A stretch of DNA of 64,000 nt from Mactromeris polynyma (lineage: Eukaryota > Mollusca > Bivalvia > Venerida > Mactridae). The stretch covers positions 31,274,762 to 31,338,761 of the forward strand of contig JASFXZ010000003.1 in assembly GCA_032209605.1 (NCBI GenBank), in the 5' to 3' direction. The position numbers and the translations under genes are program-made. Numbering within the stretch: position 1 is the first letter of the stretch; each line of letters begins with the position of its first letter. Shown here one piece after another: positions 62,601-64,000 of the stretch. A model generated the notes under the pieces. The model was given only the letters and a program-made list of their open reading frames with translations, searched no databases and had not been told where the DNA came from.

Positions 62601-64000
62601 CTACATCTTAAGCCCACTTAGACTGGTTACTTTTGGAAGTTCGAATCCCGGCTAGAGCCATGACCTCTTCTTGGACCCACTGAACATACTACATATTAAG
62701 TGTATTTAAAGAATTAATTATACTCAACTTTTCTCGAATCCACTCCATCTCGACATCTTCGCCATCATCGTCAGCACCACTCTTCGCCATCACGCCAACA
62801 CCAGCCTGCGAGAAGAAAGAAGAACGAACAAATTAGAACAAGATACATCTACAATACAATCTAAGACTACAGCACAAGACCTACAGTCTACTGTGCTACA
62901 ATCTTAAAACTACTGTTCTACAATCTACTACTACTGCACTACAATCTACTACATCACCACCCTCCAAAAACAGAATAACGCGATAGCGCGCGGTCCGACG
63001 GCATGCCCCGACGCGACGTTCCCCGTCACCGACACGAAGGCGCCTGCAAAAGAAAGAAACCATATTGTTAGACACATCAAACACATGGTACACATATAAC
63101 ACATAAAACACAACACAGGGAAAAGACACTGAACAAACAGGGCTTTTTGGGGGCGACTATTGGAAGTGAGTTCGAATCCCGGCTGCAAGAGTGGTCAGTT
63201 TTGCAAGTTCAAATCCCCGCAAGACTGGTTACTTTTGGCTATAGAGATGGTCCAGCTTGAGCGACAGAATGGCTTGGCGGCATGCACATTCATTCTATCT
63301 GCAATTCCCCTCGTGCAGACCCAGGTGTGGTTGAAGCGATGATGAACGTTGAGGGCATCTCACCACACAAACAAATGAGTTGACTGTTGCCATGACCTCT
63401 TCTTAGACCCGCTGAACATACTACATCTTAAGCCCACTTAGACTGGTTACTTTTGGAAGTTCGAATCCCGGCTAGAGCCATGACCTCTTCTTGGACCCAC
63501 TGAACATACTACATATTAAGTGTATTTAAAGAATTAATTATACTCAACTTTTCTCGAATCCACTCCATCTCGACATCTTCGCCATCATCGTCAGCACCAC
63601 TCTTCGCCATCACGCCAACACCAGCCTGCGAGAAGAAAGAAGAACGAACAAATTAGAACAAGATACATCTACAATACAATCTAAGACTACAGCACAAGAC
63701 CTACAGTCTACTGTGCTACAATCTTAAAACTACTGTTCTACAATCTACTACTACTGCACTACAATCTACTACATCACCACCCTCCAAAAACAGAATAACG
63801 CGATAGCGCGCGGTCCGAAGGCATGCCCCGACGCGACGTTCCCCATCACTGACACGAAGGCGCCTGCAAAAGAAAGAAACCATATTGTTAGACACATCAA
63901 ACACATGGTACACATATAACACATAAAACACAACACAGGGAAAAGACACTGAACAAACAGGGCTTTTTGGGGGCGACTATTGGAAGTGAGTTCGAATCCC

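Larger units (their letters stand above)
52909..64000. repeat. Homogeneous tandem array, 820-bp unit, 13 full units plus a partial, continuing beyond the window
   Basis: Units start at 52909, 53729, 54549, 55369, 56189, 57009, 57829, 58640, 59460, 60280, 61100, 61920, 62740 and 63560 (cut by the window end). All are 820 bp except the seventh, which is 811 bp through loss of ACATCTTCG near 57,841. Units differ by a handful of substitutions. Each holds, on the + strand, three tRNA-like B-box motifs and a 42-bp internal duplication, and, on the minus strand, two GC-rich exon-like modules behind splice-acceptor-like tracts. Open frames of 60-79 codons repeat in every unit but show no known domain. 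The array is best called a satellite-like repeat of unknown origin. Confidence 0.95.

Noticed and set aside
52622..63949. Recurring 60-, 77- and 79-codon open frames in the array as protein genes
   Set aside because: They overlap on both strands and in several frames, repeat simply because the DNA repeats, and resemble no family. Only the possibility of exon-like modules is kept as a hypothesis.
52391..64000. CRISPR array
   Set aside because: The unit is 820 bp with no short repeat/spacer alternation, and the genome is eukaryotic.

Overview
The window is a piece of an animal nuclear genome: AT-rich, with small exons bounded by GT/AG introns, very long introns, dense non-autonomous transposons and tRNA-derived SINE-like repeats. 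The intron-rich BTAF1 gene, an intronless B-box/beta-propeller gene and short repeats of a type I associate with bivalve genomes point to a mollusc, probably a bivalve. That assignment is inference; no marker gene fixes the species.

Layout. (1) 1-2930, + strand: the last four exons of a gene I do not recognise, followed by an AT-rich stretch with several AATAAA signals to about 5.8 kb. (2) 5.8-10.7 kb: intergenic or 3' UTR sequence with dispersed repeats, a SINE-like copy and a ~152-bp three-unit repeat. (3) 10,700-38,140, - strand: a complete BTAF1/Mot1 gene, the Swi2/Snf2 ATPase that strips TBP from DNA. I traced 39 coding exons whose phases all agree and give 1821 codons plus a stop. (4) 12,237-13,472, + strand: an intronless 411-residue B-box/NHL-like protein nested antisense in the last BTAF1 intron, with an N-terminus that looks acylated. 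(5) 38.1-51 kb: a transposon graveyard with a 2.3-kb element whose ends carry four phased 14-bp repeats, a hAT-like MITE inside it, a second hAT-like element, a Harbinger-like 5' end, an Ulp1-protease-like gene fragment, and an internally deleted mariner. (6) 52.4 kb to the window end: a highly homogeneous tandem array with an 820-bp unit (one truncated edge copy, 13 full units, one cut by the window end).

BTAF1 is an ordinary housekeeping gene. The most unusual material is the 820-bp array, which combines tRNA-like B-box motifs with GC-rich, splice-acceptor-led exon-like modules on the opposite strand, and the phased-terminus transposon at 39.5-41.8 kb. I found no CRISPR array, rRNA gene, intact tRNA gene or bacterial-type operon.
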